DNA of 64,000 bases. It comes from JAWKTV01 sp041398905. GTDB lineage: Bacteria; Planctomycetota; Planctomycetia; Planctomycetales; Planctomycetaceae. The notes under the pieces are model-generated. The model did no database searches. It saw only the letters and a program-made list of their open reading frames with translations, and was not told where the DNA came from. Each line of letters starts with the position of its first letter. The stretch's first letter is position 1. A program made the translations under genes and the position numbers. The stretch is taken from assembly GCA_041398905.1 (NCBI GenBank), contig JAWKTV010000006.1, forward strand, positions 186,001-250,000, read 5' to 3'. Below, in pieces: positions 10,774-20,272 of the stretch.

Positions 10774-11565
10774 ATGTCCAAGCACAAGCAACTCAACCTC
10801 AATCTCCGTGTCTGGCGTCAGAACTCCGCTGGGGAGCGGGGGGGGTTCAAGGACTACAAGGTGTTCGGCATCTCGCCGCACATGTCGTTCCTCGAGATGC
10901 TTGATATCCTCAACGAGCAGTTGCTGGAGAAGGGTGAGGAACCGGTCGCGTTCGATCACGACTGCCGCGAAGGAATCTGCGGAGCCTGTGGCGTCGTCAT
11001 CAACGGCCAGGCGCACGGGCCGGATCGCGGAACAACGACCTGCCAGCTCCACATGCGTCGCTTTGAAGATGGCGACACGATCGTCATTGAGCCTTGGCGC
11101 GCGGCAGCCTTTCCGGTGCTCCGCGACCTCGTGGTCGACCGCAGTGCGCTCGACCGCGTGGTGCAGGCGGGCGGATACATTTCGAGCCGTACCGGCCAGG
11201 CACCCGATGGCAATGCGAACCTGATTCCGCGTCAGCACCAGGAGTCGGCAATGGACGCCGCTGCCTGCATCGGCTGCGGCGCGTGCGTCGCCGCCTGCAA
11301 GAACGCCTCCGCGATGCTGTTCACCTCCGCCAAGGTCTCGCACCTTGCCCAGCTCCCGCAGGGCGCGCCCGAACGGTCACGACGGGTGCTCAAGATGGTC
11401 GACCAGCATGACGTGGAGGGTTTTGGCGGTTGCTCGAACACTTACGAGTGCGAAGCGGCTTGCCCGGCCGAGATTTCGGTGTCGCACATCGCCCGATTGA
11501 ACCGCGAGTACTGGCAGGCGCTGCTCGGTTCGTCCGAGGGTATCGAGGCTGACGCTTCCGCCTGA
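10774..11565 (+). CDS. sdhB: Succinate dehydrogenase iron-sulfur subunit
   Basis: A 263-residue electron-transfer subunit of complex II. The N-terminal ferredoxin-like domain carries CREGICGACG for the [2Fe-2S] cluster. The C-terminal domain has CIGCGACVAACKNAS for [4Fe-4S] and CSNTYECEAACPAEIS for [3Fe-4S]. It is separated from sdhA by 550 bp holding the DUF4258/DUF2283 pair, which is unusual for an operon whose products form one complex. A weak hairpin (GACTC at 11585-11589 with GAGTC at 11596-11600, followed by a short T run) could be the terminator. Confidence 0.96.
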   Translation: MSKHKQLNLNLRVWRQNSAGERGGFKDYKVFGISPHMSFLEMLDILNEQLLEKGEEPVAFDHDCREGICGACGVVINGQAHGPDRGTTTCQLHMRRFEDGDTIVIEPWRAAAFPVLRDLVVDRSALDRVVQAGGYISSRTGQAPDGNANLIPRQHQESAMDAAACIGCGACVAACKNASAMLFTSAKVSHLAQLPQGAPERSRRVLKMVDQHDVEGFGGCSNTYECEAACPAEISVSHIARLNREYWQALLGSSEGIEADASA

Positions 11566-11784
11566 TGTAGGGAGAATTCCGCTCGACTCGGTCCTGAGTC
11601 CGATTTTCACGAGAGTCGGCAGGGTCGGACATCCGAAACGGGAAACGGAGAGTTCCATCTCTCGCGGTGGTGGGTTCGGGTTTGCGCAGATTCTGCGCGT
11701 CGTTGACACCTGCCGATCGCTGCAGGGGTCTGTCGCCCCCGCTGCTGAATTGTCCCGTCTCTCCTGTCCCGGCTCGCGACTGAA

Positions 11785-13810
11785 ATGGCCAAGACTGCCG
11801 ATTCATCGGGTGGCAACGCCGGGCCAGCCAAGAGCGGGCCGAGCTGGTTTGATTCGCTACGGCTGCTGTGTCTGGTCATCATCGGCGTGTCGCTGACGGT
11901 ATCGTTCGCGCGGTTGCTGAGCGTGCAGCAGTTCGCCAGCGCGAACGACCGCTCCCGCTGGTGCACCGTCGCCGCGCTGGTCGAGGAAGGAACCTACGCC
12001 ATCGACAACGTTTCCCGCCGACCCGGATGGGACTCGATCGACAAGGTTCGCCACAACGAGCATTTCTTCTCGTCCAAGCCCCCACTGTTCTCAACGCTCG
12101 TCGCCGGCGTGTACTGAGCCGAGGAGTCCACTCTCGGCTGGACGCTCAAAGACGATCGCGACGCAGTTGCGCGGCTGATCCTGGTGATCGTCAACCTTCT
12201 GCCCTGGGGCGTCGCGCTTGCTGATGCTCAGCGAGACAGTCCGTCGGTACGCCGAGTCGAAGACCACCGTCGTCCTGATTACGTTCATCGCGTCGTGGGC
12301 GACGCTGTTGACCCCGTTTCTGACGACGCTGAACAACCATGTCCCCGCTGCGATCAGCGTGATCTTCGCACTCGATGCGGCCACCCGCATTACCATTAGC
12401 GGCGAACGGCGGTGGTGGTGGTTCGCCTGGTGCGGCTTTGTGACCGCGTTCGCGGTGACGAACGAGCTGCCAGCCGCCGCGTTTGGGCTCGCCGTCTTCT
12501 GGATGCTCTTCCGAACCGACCGGCAACTGACGCTGAGCTGCTTCCTGCCGGCCGCGTTCATTCCCATCACCGCCTTCTTCGTGACCAACGGCATCGTCAC
12601 CGGCGGGATTCGTCCGTTCTACATGTTCTACGGCACTGACAAGTACGTCTACACGCATGAAGGCATCCCCAGCTACTGGGTCGACCCGAAGGGAATCGAC
12701 CGCGCTCGAGAATCAACCCTGACGTACCTGTTCCACTGCACTGTCGGCCACCACGGTCTCCTGTCATTGACGCCGGTCTACCTGTTCAGCCTGCTGGGCT
12801 GGCTGTTCGCCGGCCACAGCGAGCACAAGCTGCGGGACTATCTCTGGCTCGGGGCAGGTTTGACCGCGCTCGTGCTCGCGTACTTCCTGACGCGAACCGA
12901 GAACTACAACTACGGCGGCAACACGGTGGCCTTGAGGTGGATGTTGTGGCTGGTGCCGCTCTGGCTGGTCGCCATGATTCCGCCGCTGGACTCGCTCGGC
13001 AGCGGAATGCTGGCCCGTTGGGGCGGCTTCGTGTGCCTGTTGCTGTCGGTCTTCTCAGCGTGGTATCCGCTGGGCGATCCCTGGCAGTCGCCCTGGCTGA
13101 TGACCCTGATGCAGAATCGCGGCTGGGTCGACTACCGCGACCCGGCTCCCAAGCTGGCCCATGCGACGCACTCGTGGATCTACACGCTCCCTTCGGGCCC
13201 GCCGGACCCCGACTACTGGGTTCAGCTCGAATCGATCGACTCGGAGGGCGTGACCTCGACGCTGTTGGTAAAGGATGGCGGCCCAAGGCTCGTCAACGGA
13301 CGCGAGATTCGCGTCGTGCGGATCTACCTGCGCAACGGCGCCGGCAAGTCCAGCGAGTTGACGCTGATGATTGATGTCGAACAATTCCGCGCCGGGGAGC
13401 CGATCGATCGCTGGGTGCTGTGGAACGGCGACCCTGGGGAGAACGCGCGGCGATTGACCGCTCGATTCCTCAGCGGACTGCCGACCGCGACACCCTTCGA
13501 ACCGATCCAGCGGGTCTATCGTCGCGCCGCCATTCGACGCGATGCGTTCGAGTGTACCGAGGCGGGAGCCGCGGTCTTGCAGCCCGCCCCCTCGGCCGAG
13601 TGGTCCGACCGACTGTTCAAGGCCCGCATCGTCGTCTCCGAAGAGGTGCCGTTCGGTATCCTGAAGCTCGAAACGTTCGTCTTCGACAAATCAGGTTCGA
13701 CCCTGCACGCGCACCGCCGCTGGGCGATCCACAAGGCCGGCAAGTTCTTGCCGCGACCTGGCGCCACGCCACCGGCGGAGCCAGCCCCGTCGAACACGAC
13801 GGGTCCGTAG
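11785..13810 (+). pseudogene. Multi-spanning membrane protein (glycosyltransferase 39-like), broken by stop and frameshift
   Basis: Two consecutive pieces make one protein of about 640 residues. The first (11785-12117) has a transmembrane helix and the conserved-looking segment FSSKPPLFSTLVAGVY, and then hits TGA at 12115. Reading on in the same frame gives more plausible protein (ARLILVIVNLLPWGVAL) until about 12219. There a one-base shift leads into the frame of the second piece (to 13810), which has several more membrane helices and a soluble C-terminal domain. TGG to TGA would restore the likely Trp after VY. The family resembles planctomycete integral membrane proteins with a PMT-like N-terminal part; the substrate is unknown. 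It may be a true pseudogene or carry sequencing errors. Confidence 0.7.
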
Positions 13811-13904
13811 CGCAGGTCGACGGAGGAACGTGCTCTGCACGCACCGGCGTGTTCAGTGACCGCACGCCCGCGGCATCGTGCCGGTTGATCGAGATACGAC
13901 TTCG

Positions 13905-16900
13905 TCACTCGTGTCGAGTCGCCTCCTCTTCAACCAGCGCGACTTCCTCTCTCGAAGCATTCACCACATGCTCGGCCGATTTGAGGCCAAACAGCCAGAA
14001 CAGCGCCGGGTGAACAAAGAAGTCCAGCAGTGTGGAGCTGATCAGGCCTCCGAGAATCACAGTTGCGACGGGGTACAGGATCTCCTTTCCCGGTTGGTCG
14101 GCGGCGAGCACCAGCGGGACCAGTCCGATACCCGAGGTGAGTGCGGTCATCAGCACCGGCGCGAGCCGCTCCAGCCCCGCCCGAACGATCATCTCCTTCG
14201 TCCAGCCTTCACCTTCGTACTTGACGAGGTGCAGGTAGTGGTTGAGCAGCAGAATGCCATTGCGGGACGCGATACCCGCCAGCGAAATGAACCCAACCCG
14301 CGCGGCGGTCGACAGGTCCTGCCCGGTGATCACCAGCGCGAAGACTGAGCCGATGAACGCCATTGGTAACGCGGCCATGACCTGCAGCGCGAGATTGACC
14401 GAGCCGAACATCGTGAAGAGCACCAGGAACACGCCAACCAGCGCGAATCCGAAGAGCAGCATGATCACCCGGCTCGCCGCCTGTTCGCTCTCGAATTCAC
14501 CGCTGTACTCGACGAAGTAGCCTTCGGGGAGTCGCTGCACCAGCGGGCCGATCGCCTGCTGAATATCCTCCACCACGTCCACCACTCCGCGACCGGAGAC
14601 GTTGCACTGCAGGATCACGCGCCGTCGCACGTTCTCACGATTGACGGTGTTGGGACCACCTGACATATAGATTCTGGCGACCGCTTCCAGGGGAACGCGT
14701 CCGCCGTCGGGCAGGTCGATTGTCAGTCGTTTCAACGCGTCGATGTCTTCGCGGGCACCGTCCTCGAGTCGAACCAGCAGGTCAAATTGCCGCTGGCCGA
14801 CCAGCACTTCGGAGACGACAACGCCATTCATCGCCGTTCCGACGAACTCGTTGACATCGGCGACCGAAAGCCCGTTGAGCAGCAGCTTGTCGCGGTCGAC
14901 TTCGATGCGGAGCTGCGGGATGATGACCTGCGGCTCGACGAGCGGATCCTTGACCCCGGGAACCCCCGCGATCACCCCCTTCATCTGTTCCGCCCGTTGC
15001 CGCAGAACATCGAGATCGTCCCCGTAGATCTTGATGCCGATCGGTGCCTTGACGCCGGAGACCATGTGCGAGATGAGGTGCGCGATCGGCTGTTCGACGG
15101 CCGTCACGATTCCCGGGATGTCCGCCATCGCCTCGCGCACGTCATTGATCTGCTGCTCGCGTCCACGGGGAGACTTCGGATCCAGTTCGAGAATGAACTC
15201 CGTCATGTTCACCCCTTCGGCGTGCTCATCGAGTTCCGCCCGTCCGGTACGTCGCGAGAAGGCGACGATGTCGTCGATCTCCTGCAGTCGCTGCTCGACA
15301 CGGCGGCTGATCGCGTTGGACGTTTTCAGCGATGTCCCCGGCGGTAACACCACGTTGAGCTGAATCGCCCCTTCGTTGAAAGGGGGCAGAAAGCTGCGCT
15401 CAAGATTCGCCGCGAATATCCCCGCCACCAGCACCGCCAGCAGCGTCACGGTCAGGTTCAATCGCGGGAACGCCAGGCTGAATCGAATCACCTTCTCGCC
15501 GACCCACTTCAGACCTCGCAGAAACAGCCCTTCCTTCTCCACTGCGTTCAGCTTGATGTCCCCCAGCAGCCAGTAGGAGAGCACGGGCGTCACCGTGAGC
15601 GATACCAGCAGCGACGAAACAATCGACACGATGTAGGCGATGCCCAGCGGCGCGAACAGCCGGCCTTCCATCCCTGTCAGGGCAAACAGCGGCAGGAAGA
15701 CGAGACAGACGATGATGGTGCCGAACACGATGGAGTTGCGAACCTCCGTGCTCGCCAGGAACACCACCAGCAGCGGATGCCGCGGCTGTTTCGCATGTCG
15801 ATTCTCCCTGAGTCGTCGGAAGATGTTTTCGACATCGACGATCGCGTCGTCCACCAGTTCGCCGATCGCGACCGCCAGTCCGCCGAGCGTCATCGTGTTG
15901 ATCGACAGGCCGAAGATCGCGAAGACGAGGGCAGTCATCCCCAGCGACAGCGGGATGGCCGTCAGCGTAATGAACGTCGTCCGCAGGTTCATCAGAAACA
16001 GGAACAGAATGACGACAACCAGAATGCCGCCGTCGCGCAGGGCTTCGATGACGTTGTCGATCGCCCGATCGATGAACGCCTTTTGCGAATACACCGGAAC
16101 GATGCGGATGTCGCCCGGAAGCGCAAGCTCCAGGTCTTTCACGGCCTGCAGGATGTCCTCAGTCAGCTCGCGCGTGTCGGCGCCGGGTTGCTTGCTGATC
16201 GTCAGCACCACGGCCGGGCCCCCGGAGAACTTCGCCCGCTCGGGAGCCGGGGCCGCCTCCCCCGGCGGATCGACGCCGTCCATCGGCGCGTCGGTCGATT
16301 CCTCCGTCGACACATCATCTGCCGACGGTTCGTTGATCCGCACGAACACACTGCTGTCGCCCCGCTTCACCTGCGGGCCTTCTACGACCTCCGCAACTTG
16401 GCGGAGCGTGATCGGCCGGCCGTCCCGCGAATCGACAACGACCTTCCGCAGGTCGTCGATCGACTGAATGCGGCCCAGCGCGCGAACCACCAGTTCGTTC
16501 GGTCCTTGCTCGTCCAGGTACCCTCCGGTCGCATTCTGGTTGCTGTCGACGACCGCCTGCTTGACCTGCCGCAGCGTGACGCCGTACTGCAGCAGTGCGT
16601 CAGGATCGACCTGCACCTGAAACTGCTTCCGACCGCCCCCCATCGTAAACACCTGCGAGACACCCGGGACCGTGAGCAGCCGCTGCCTCACAACCCAGTC
16701 ACCCAGGGTGCGAAGTTCGACGGGGTCGGTGGTGCCATCTTCACTCCACATGCCCAGCATCAGGATCTGCCCCATGATCGACGCAATAGGCGCGAGTGTC
16801 GGCTTGACCCCTTCGGGCATGCGGTCCTGCACGAGCTGCAGCCGCTCCATCACAATCTGCCGGTCGGTATAGATGTCGGTCCCCCAGTCGAACTCGACGT

Positions 16901-17180
16901 AGATGACCGAGATGCCAATGCCCGATGAACTGCGCACCGCCTGCACACCGTTGGCGCCGTTGATCGCCGTCTCGATGGGAAACGTGACCAGCGTTTCGAC
17001 CTCTTCCGGTGCGAGACCCGGTGCCTCCGTCATGATGACGACCCGCGGGCGATTGAGGTCCGGGAAGACGTCGATCGGCATCTTCAGCGTCTGCCAGGTG
17101 CCGAATCCAACCAGGAACAGCGCCGCGGCGATCACCAGCAACCGCTGGCGAAGTGCGAAGCGAATAATGGCGTTGAGCAT
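13905..17180 (-). CDS. Heavy-metal efflux RND permease, CusA/CzcA family
   Basis: A 1091-residue inner-membrane pump of the HME-RND class, exporting monovalent or divalent metal ions with proton motive force. It starts with the first membrane helix (LVIAAALFLVGFGTWQTLK) and the porter segment DVFPDLNRPRVVIMTEAPG. The proton-relay helix reads GELVDDAIVDVENIF, and 12 membrane helices can be followed. An extra acidic insertion near residues 275-305 (SADDVSTEESTDAPMDG) is unusual. It is the last gene of a minus-strand operon with a DUF3147 protein and the adaptor; no TolC/CusC-like outer-membrane gene is seen. Metal specificity cannot be read from the sequence; Cu/Ag or Zn/Co/Cd are all possible. 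Confidence 0.93.
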   Translation of the reverse strand: MLNAIIRFALRQRLLVIAAALFLVGFGTWQTLKMPIDVFPDLNRPRVVIMTEAPGLAPEEVETLVTFPIETAINGANGVQAVRSSSGIGISVIYVEFDWGTDIYTDRQIVMERLQLVQDRMPEGVKPTLAPIASIMGQILMLGMWSEDGTTDPVELRTLGDWVVRQRLLTVPGVSQVFTMGGGRKQFQVQVDPDALLQYGVTLRQVKQAVVDSNQNATGGYLDEQGPNELVVRALGRIQSIDDLRKVVVDSRDGRPITLRQVAEVVEGPQVKRGDSSVFVRINEPSADDVSTEESTDAPMDGVDPPGEAAPAPERAKFSGGPAVVLTISKQPGADTRELTEDILQAVKDLELALPGDIRIVPVYSQKAFIDRAIDNVIEALRDGGILVVVILFLFLMNLRTTFITLTAIPLSLGMTALVFAIFGLSINTMTLGGLAVAIGELVDDAIVDVENIFRRLRENRHAKQPRHPLLVVFLASTEVRNSIVFGTIIVCLVFLPLFALTGMEGRLFAPLGIAYIVSIVSSLLVSLTVTPVLSYWLLGDIKLNAVEKEGLFLRGLKWVGEKVIRFSLAFPRLNLTVTLLAVLVAGIFAANLERSFLPPFNEGAIQLNVVLPPGTSLKTSNAISRRVEQRLQEIDDIVAFSRRTGRAELDEHAEGVNMTEFILELDPKSPRGREQQINDVREAMADIPGIVTAVEQPIAHLISHMVSGVKAPIGIKIYGDDLDVLRQRAEQMKGVIAGVPGVKDPLVEPQVIIPQLRIEVDRDKLLLNGLSVADVNEFVGTAMNGVVVSEVLVGQRQFDLLVRLEDGAREDIDALKRLTIDLPDGGRVPLEAVARIYMSGGPNTVNRENVRRRVILQCNVSGRGVVDVVEDIQQAIGPLVQRLPEGYFVEYSGEFESEQAASRVIMLLFGFALVGVFLVLFTMFGSVNLALQVMAALPMAFIGSVFALVITGQDLSTAARVGFISLAGIASRNGILLLNHYLHLVKYEGEGWTKEMIVRAGLERLAPVLMTALTSGIGLVPLVLAADQPGKEILYPVATVILGGLISSTLLDFFVHPALFWLFGLKSAEHVVNASREEVALVEEEATRHE

Positions 17181-17234
17181 TGGCGTGACTGCCGGAGAAG
17201 AAGTAGTGCTGGTGCTGTCAAGGACGCCCGAGCG

Positions 17235-17576
17235 TCACCCGCCAATGGCCGGCCCCGCAAACATCCAACCGCCGATCGTCAGGCTTGCCAGCACGACTCC
17301 CAGCAGGAACGCTGGCCAGAAGCCGAGACCGAAGGCTTCGCTGAATGCGAGCGGCACGAAAAACGGCAACCCCAGGGGGACCAGCACCAGCGTCTCGCGA
17401 CAGAGCTTCGAAATCGCGGCTTGATCCTGCCGACCGTACCACGACAGCAGAATCGCCAGGATGCTGACGATTGGCAGAGTGAGCAGCAGCGCGCCCAGGC
17501 GGGGCGCACGCTGTCCGATCTCGGACACACCCACCACAACCGCCGTCGTGATGACGACTTTGATGACTAACCACAT
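17235..17576 (-). CDS. DUF3147 family membrane protein
   Basis: A 113-residue protein with four predicted transmembrane helices and little else (VIKVVITTAVVVGVSEIGQR; LLLTLPIVSILAILLSWYG; a helix around VLVPLGLPFFVPLAFSEAFG; AFLLGVVLASLTIGGWMFAG). This is the DUF3147 layout. It sits between the pump gene (54 bp downstream) and the adaptor (15 bp upstream), so it is almost certainly co-expressed with them. Its role in efflux is unknown. Confidence 0.85.
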   Translation of the reverse strand: MWLVIKVVITTAVVVGVSEIGQRAPRLGALLLTLPIVSILAILLSWYGRQDQAAISKLCRETLVLVPLGLPFFVPLAFSEAFGLGFWPAFLLGVVLASLTIGGWMFAGPAIGG

Positions 17577-17591
17577 GTTGAATCGTCCTTG

Positions 17592-19148
17592 CTAATGGTT
17601 ATGGCCCGCATGCGGATCGACCCCGCCGCCCGACTTGTTCTTCAGCGCCATCTGCATCTGGTGTGCTCCACGCATCGCGACGACGTCTCCCGCAAACAAT
17701 GTCCCGTCGTTCTTGATGACCACCGAATCCTGGTCGCGATACACCACCTGCACCGCCTTGCGATCGAAGTGCCCACCGTTCTGCAGAAACACGAACGCTT
17801 CCACCCCCTCCTGCGCGACGGCATCGACCGGCAGCACGATCTGCTGCTCCCACTCTTCGACAGGGACACGCAATTGCAGCCGCTGTCCCGGACGGTACTT
17901 CCACTCGACGAACTCATGGCCGTTCGGTGACGGGACGCGGCGGGAAATCTGGTTCGGAAGCCGAACATAGAATCGCAGCGTTCGCGAGTCCGGGTCGATC
18001 TCGCTCGCCGAATACAGGAACTCGAGCCCCTCAACGGTCTCCACCTGCCCGCCCGCCCGCTCAAAGACCGCGGTCACCTGCCAACCCTTTGCCGCCGCAT
18101 GCGTGAGCAAATCTGCATCCTGCTCAAACGCCCGTCCTTCGATGTACAGTTCATTCAGATTGTCGATCACCGCCAGCCTGGCCCCCGCCGCGACCGTGTC
18201 GCCTTTGTGAACGAGGACATCCTGAAGAATCAGTGGAGCCTCTTGATCGACGGTCGATGACAGATGGTGCGGCTCGCGCCCTTCCCCTCGCCCCGCCTGC
18301 GACTCGGTCGTTTCAGCGACCGCCGACGGATGAGCGTAGACGGCCGGGACGATCGCGTGCTTGACCAGTTCCAATTCATCGTGCGAGTGCTCGTCCGGAC
18401 TCGGGGCGACGATCCGCAGGTCACGCAGCAATCGGCGTTCCTGGACGATCTCCTCGATCTGCCGCTCAGAAATCCCCTGAAGACGCAGAGCCTCCTTTTG
18501 TGCGGAGATCAGCACTTCGATCTTGTCCTTCGCGTACTGCCGTTCCAGCAACGCCCGCTGCGGCACCGCGCCCGAAGTCACTTCCTTCAGCCGAGCAATC
18601 TCCCGGTTCTCGACATCCAACTCACCGACCGACTTCAGGAGTTCAGTCTGCGTTGCCACCAGTTCGGCCGCCGTGATGCGGAGCTCGAACAGGAGCGACC
18701 CGGCTGGCACGGCCTCCCCCTGAACGGCATGCACGTGCGTGATGACCCCGGCCATCGGAGTCGAGACCTCGAGCCGCGTACGCCCTGGCCGAGCCGTTGC
18801 CATCGCCGGCAGGGTCACTGTTCGCCGATACGTGGACAGCCGGACTGGGCGAATGAATTCTGGTGTCAGCCCCAGGTTGCCCAACGCCTGCTGCGAAAGT
18901 TCCAGCGCGGAGGCATCGTCGTGACCAGCGTGACCGGCGTGGTCAGCACCCGCATCACCACCCGCTCCGTGGTCGTGCTCATCCAGTACCGACACCGACT
19001 TGCGGCCGTTGATCGTCGTCTGCACCAGCGAAACCGCCTGCGGCCACCAGCGACCGTGGGTCAAAAACGCGGCCCCGGCCGTCACCAGCAAGCCGACCGA
19101 CCAGATCCAACCGTACGGAATGCGAAGCTCGGAGAGCTTGAGTTTCAT
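17592..19148 (-). CDS. RND efflux periplasmic adaptor subunit (CusB/HlyD type)
   Basis: A 518-residue membrane-fusion protein linking the RND pump to an outer-membrane channel. I chose ATG 19148 because GGGAG lies upstream and a membrane anchor (YGWIWSVGLLVTAGAAFLTHG) follows; the longer frame to 19262 adds 38 unlikely residues. After the anchor comes a His/Asp-rich segment (DEHDHGAGGDAGADHAGHAG), then the lipoyl half-motifs, a coiled-coil hairpin near residues 160-215, and beta-barrel domains. The tail ends DPHAGHNH. Both His-rich stretches are probable metal-binding sites. An internal insertion (about residues 245-285) is also charged and His-containing. Confidence 0.9.
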   Translation of the reverse strand: MKLKLSELRIPYGWIWSVGLLVTAGAAFLTHGRWWPQAVSLVQTTINGRKSVSVLDEHDHGAGGDAGADHAGHAGHDDASALELSQQALGNLGLTPEFIRPVRLSTYRRTVTLPAMATARPGRTRLEVSTPMAGVITHVHAVQGEAVPAGSLLFELRITAAELVATQTELLKSVGELDVENREIARLKEVTSGAVPQRALLERQYAKDKIEVLISAQKEALRLQGISERQIEEIVQERRLLRDLRIVAPSPDEHSHDELELVKHAIVPAVYAHPSAVAETTESQAGRGEGREPHHLSSTVDQEAPLILQDVLVHKGDTVAAGARLAVIDNLNELYIEGRAFEQDADLLTHAAAKGWQVTAVFERAGGQVETVEGLEFLYSASEIDPDSRTLRFYVRLPNQISRRVPSPNGHEFVEWKYRPGQRLQLRVPVEEWEQQIVLPVDAVAQEGVEAFVFLQNGGHFDRKAVQVVYRDQDSVVIKNDGTLFAGDVVAMRGAHQMQMALKNKSGGGVDPHAGHNH

Positions 19149-19313
19149 GAGAAACTCCCAAGAGAAGTCGACGCGCGAACGCATCGGTCTTTTGCGGGGT
19201 AAAAATCGATCGCGGACTGTGATCCACCGATCGAGCGAGACGTGCGCAGACCGGTCAGACACCGGAAGGGCACAGCTTCACATTGCGGCAGCGGGCCGCG
19301 AGCGGGGACAGGC

Positions 19314-19796
19314 CTAAACCTGCCAGACTTGAATCAGCGCACGAAGCTTCAGGGCGGCAGCGGAGCATTGAGTACCCTCGCAGCACTCCCATTGCGGCTG
19401 TTGACTTACCGCTACCGTCGCCATCATTTCTTTCGCGGGCCCGGTCAGCAATGGAGTCAGCAGTTCGGCCGATGACATCGCGGTTACCAGACGAGTCGTT
19501 CCGCAAAACGTACAGCGCGACTCCTCACACGGGGAAGGGCAGGCCGGCGACTCACCCGGCAAACTTTCCTCCGGAGCCTCGCCCACCTGATGCTCGTGCC
19601 CGCAGTCCTGCTGCCCGTGCTCCTCGTGCCCGTGCTCCTCGTGACGACGGTCCTCGTGCCCATGACTATGGCCGGCGAACGCGGCAACATGAACATGCTC
19701 GCCGCCGCCCGTATGCGCATGATGCCAGCAGCAGCCAATGATGCTATGCAGCAGCATCGGCACAATGGCGAGCAGGCTGGCGAGATGCGGCAACAT
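19314..19796 (-). CDS. His/Cys-rich metal-binding hypothetical protein
   Basis: A 160-residue protein with a hydrophobic N terminus (HLASLLAIVPMLLHSIIG) followed by CCWHHAHTGG and a remarkable His/Glu run of repeated GHEEHG-like units (residues about 35-70), then CPSPCEESRCTFCG and a later CCEGTQC. The pattern suggests an exported metal-binding or metal-buffering protein. It is the first gene of the minus-strand operon with the adaptor, DUF3147 protein and pump, and has its own promoter 40 nt upstream. The hydrophobic start could be a signal peptide or anchor. I recognise no named family. Confidence 0.72.
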   Translation of the reverse strand: MLPHLASLLAIVPMLLHSIIGCCWHHAHTGGGEHVHVAAFAGHSHGHEDRRHEEHGHEEHGQQDCGHEHQVGEAPEESLPGESPACPSPCEESRCTFCGTTRLVTAMSSAELLTPLLTGPAKEMMATVAVSQQPQWECCEGTQCSAAALKLRALIQVWQV

Positions 19797-19835
19797 TACG
19801 GACCCGTTCGGATACTGAGGGAAGCACGCTCAGCA

Positions 19836-19864
19836 AGTATGCGGCACGAGCGACGATCGGTCAA
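19836..19864 (-). promoter_or_regulatory. Sigma70-like promoter of the metal-efflux operon
   Basis: On the minus strand TTGACC (19859-19864), a 17-nt spacer and CATACT (19836-19841). It lies 40 nt upstream of the ATG of the His-rich gene. No MerR- or CopY-like operator is obvious in the spacer. Pattern match only. Confidence 0.5.
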
Positions 19865-20272
19865 CACCCGATTCCGGACGACTCGTTGAGCCGGCGAGCG
19901 AACACTCGCGGCTCTTCATCCAGCGAAGCGAAAACCGATCCCAACCGCTGCGGCCCCACGACCGGCACGCCCCCACAGCACGACCACGAGAGCAGCAGCC
20001 TCTCGATCACGAAGCGGACGCGGGCGTATCCCTGCGATCCGACCTCAAGTGCACGGTCGCACCAATCTTTCGGCCATCGCCAACAGTTGAACCACACCAA
20101 CACCGGGACTCAGACGCCTCTCGGCGACGGAATCTCGCAAACAGCCTCGGCAACCGCGGGGCAGGGCAGGGCAGGGAGCAACAAAACCGACGACCGGCAG
20201 GTGACGCGCCGACCATGCTGCGGCGCTCAACCAGCACTTGGCGCGAACGCCGCCGCAGCCTTCAGAGACCGC
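19865..20272. other. Intergenic region between secY and the efflux operon
   Basis: About 400 bp with no supportable gene. The short frames on the minus strand (to 20103 and 20237) lack ribosome-binding sites and family resemblance. It contains a G-quadruplex-like tract and presumably the end of the ribosomal transcript. The usual adk, map, infA and rpsM genes that often follow secY are absent. Confidence 0.5.
20158..20176 (+). repeat. G-quadruplex-like tract (G3-4 N2 repeated four times)
   Basis: Four G runs of 3-4 bases, each separated by CA, on the plus strand. This fits the canonical G3N1-7 quadruplex pattern. It lies about 100 bp beyond the secY stop codon, on the strand opposite the ribosomal transcript. 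Confidence 0.6.

Noticed and set aside
12101..12240. TGA recoded as tryptophan or programmed frameshifting as a general explanation of the broken genes
   Set aside because: TGA is used as a normal stop throughout and Trp is TGG elsewhere. The breaks share no slippery-site context and vary in direction.
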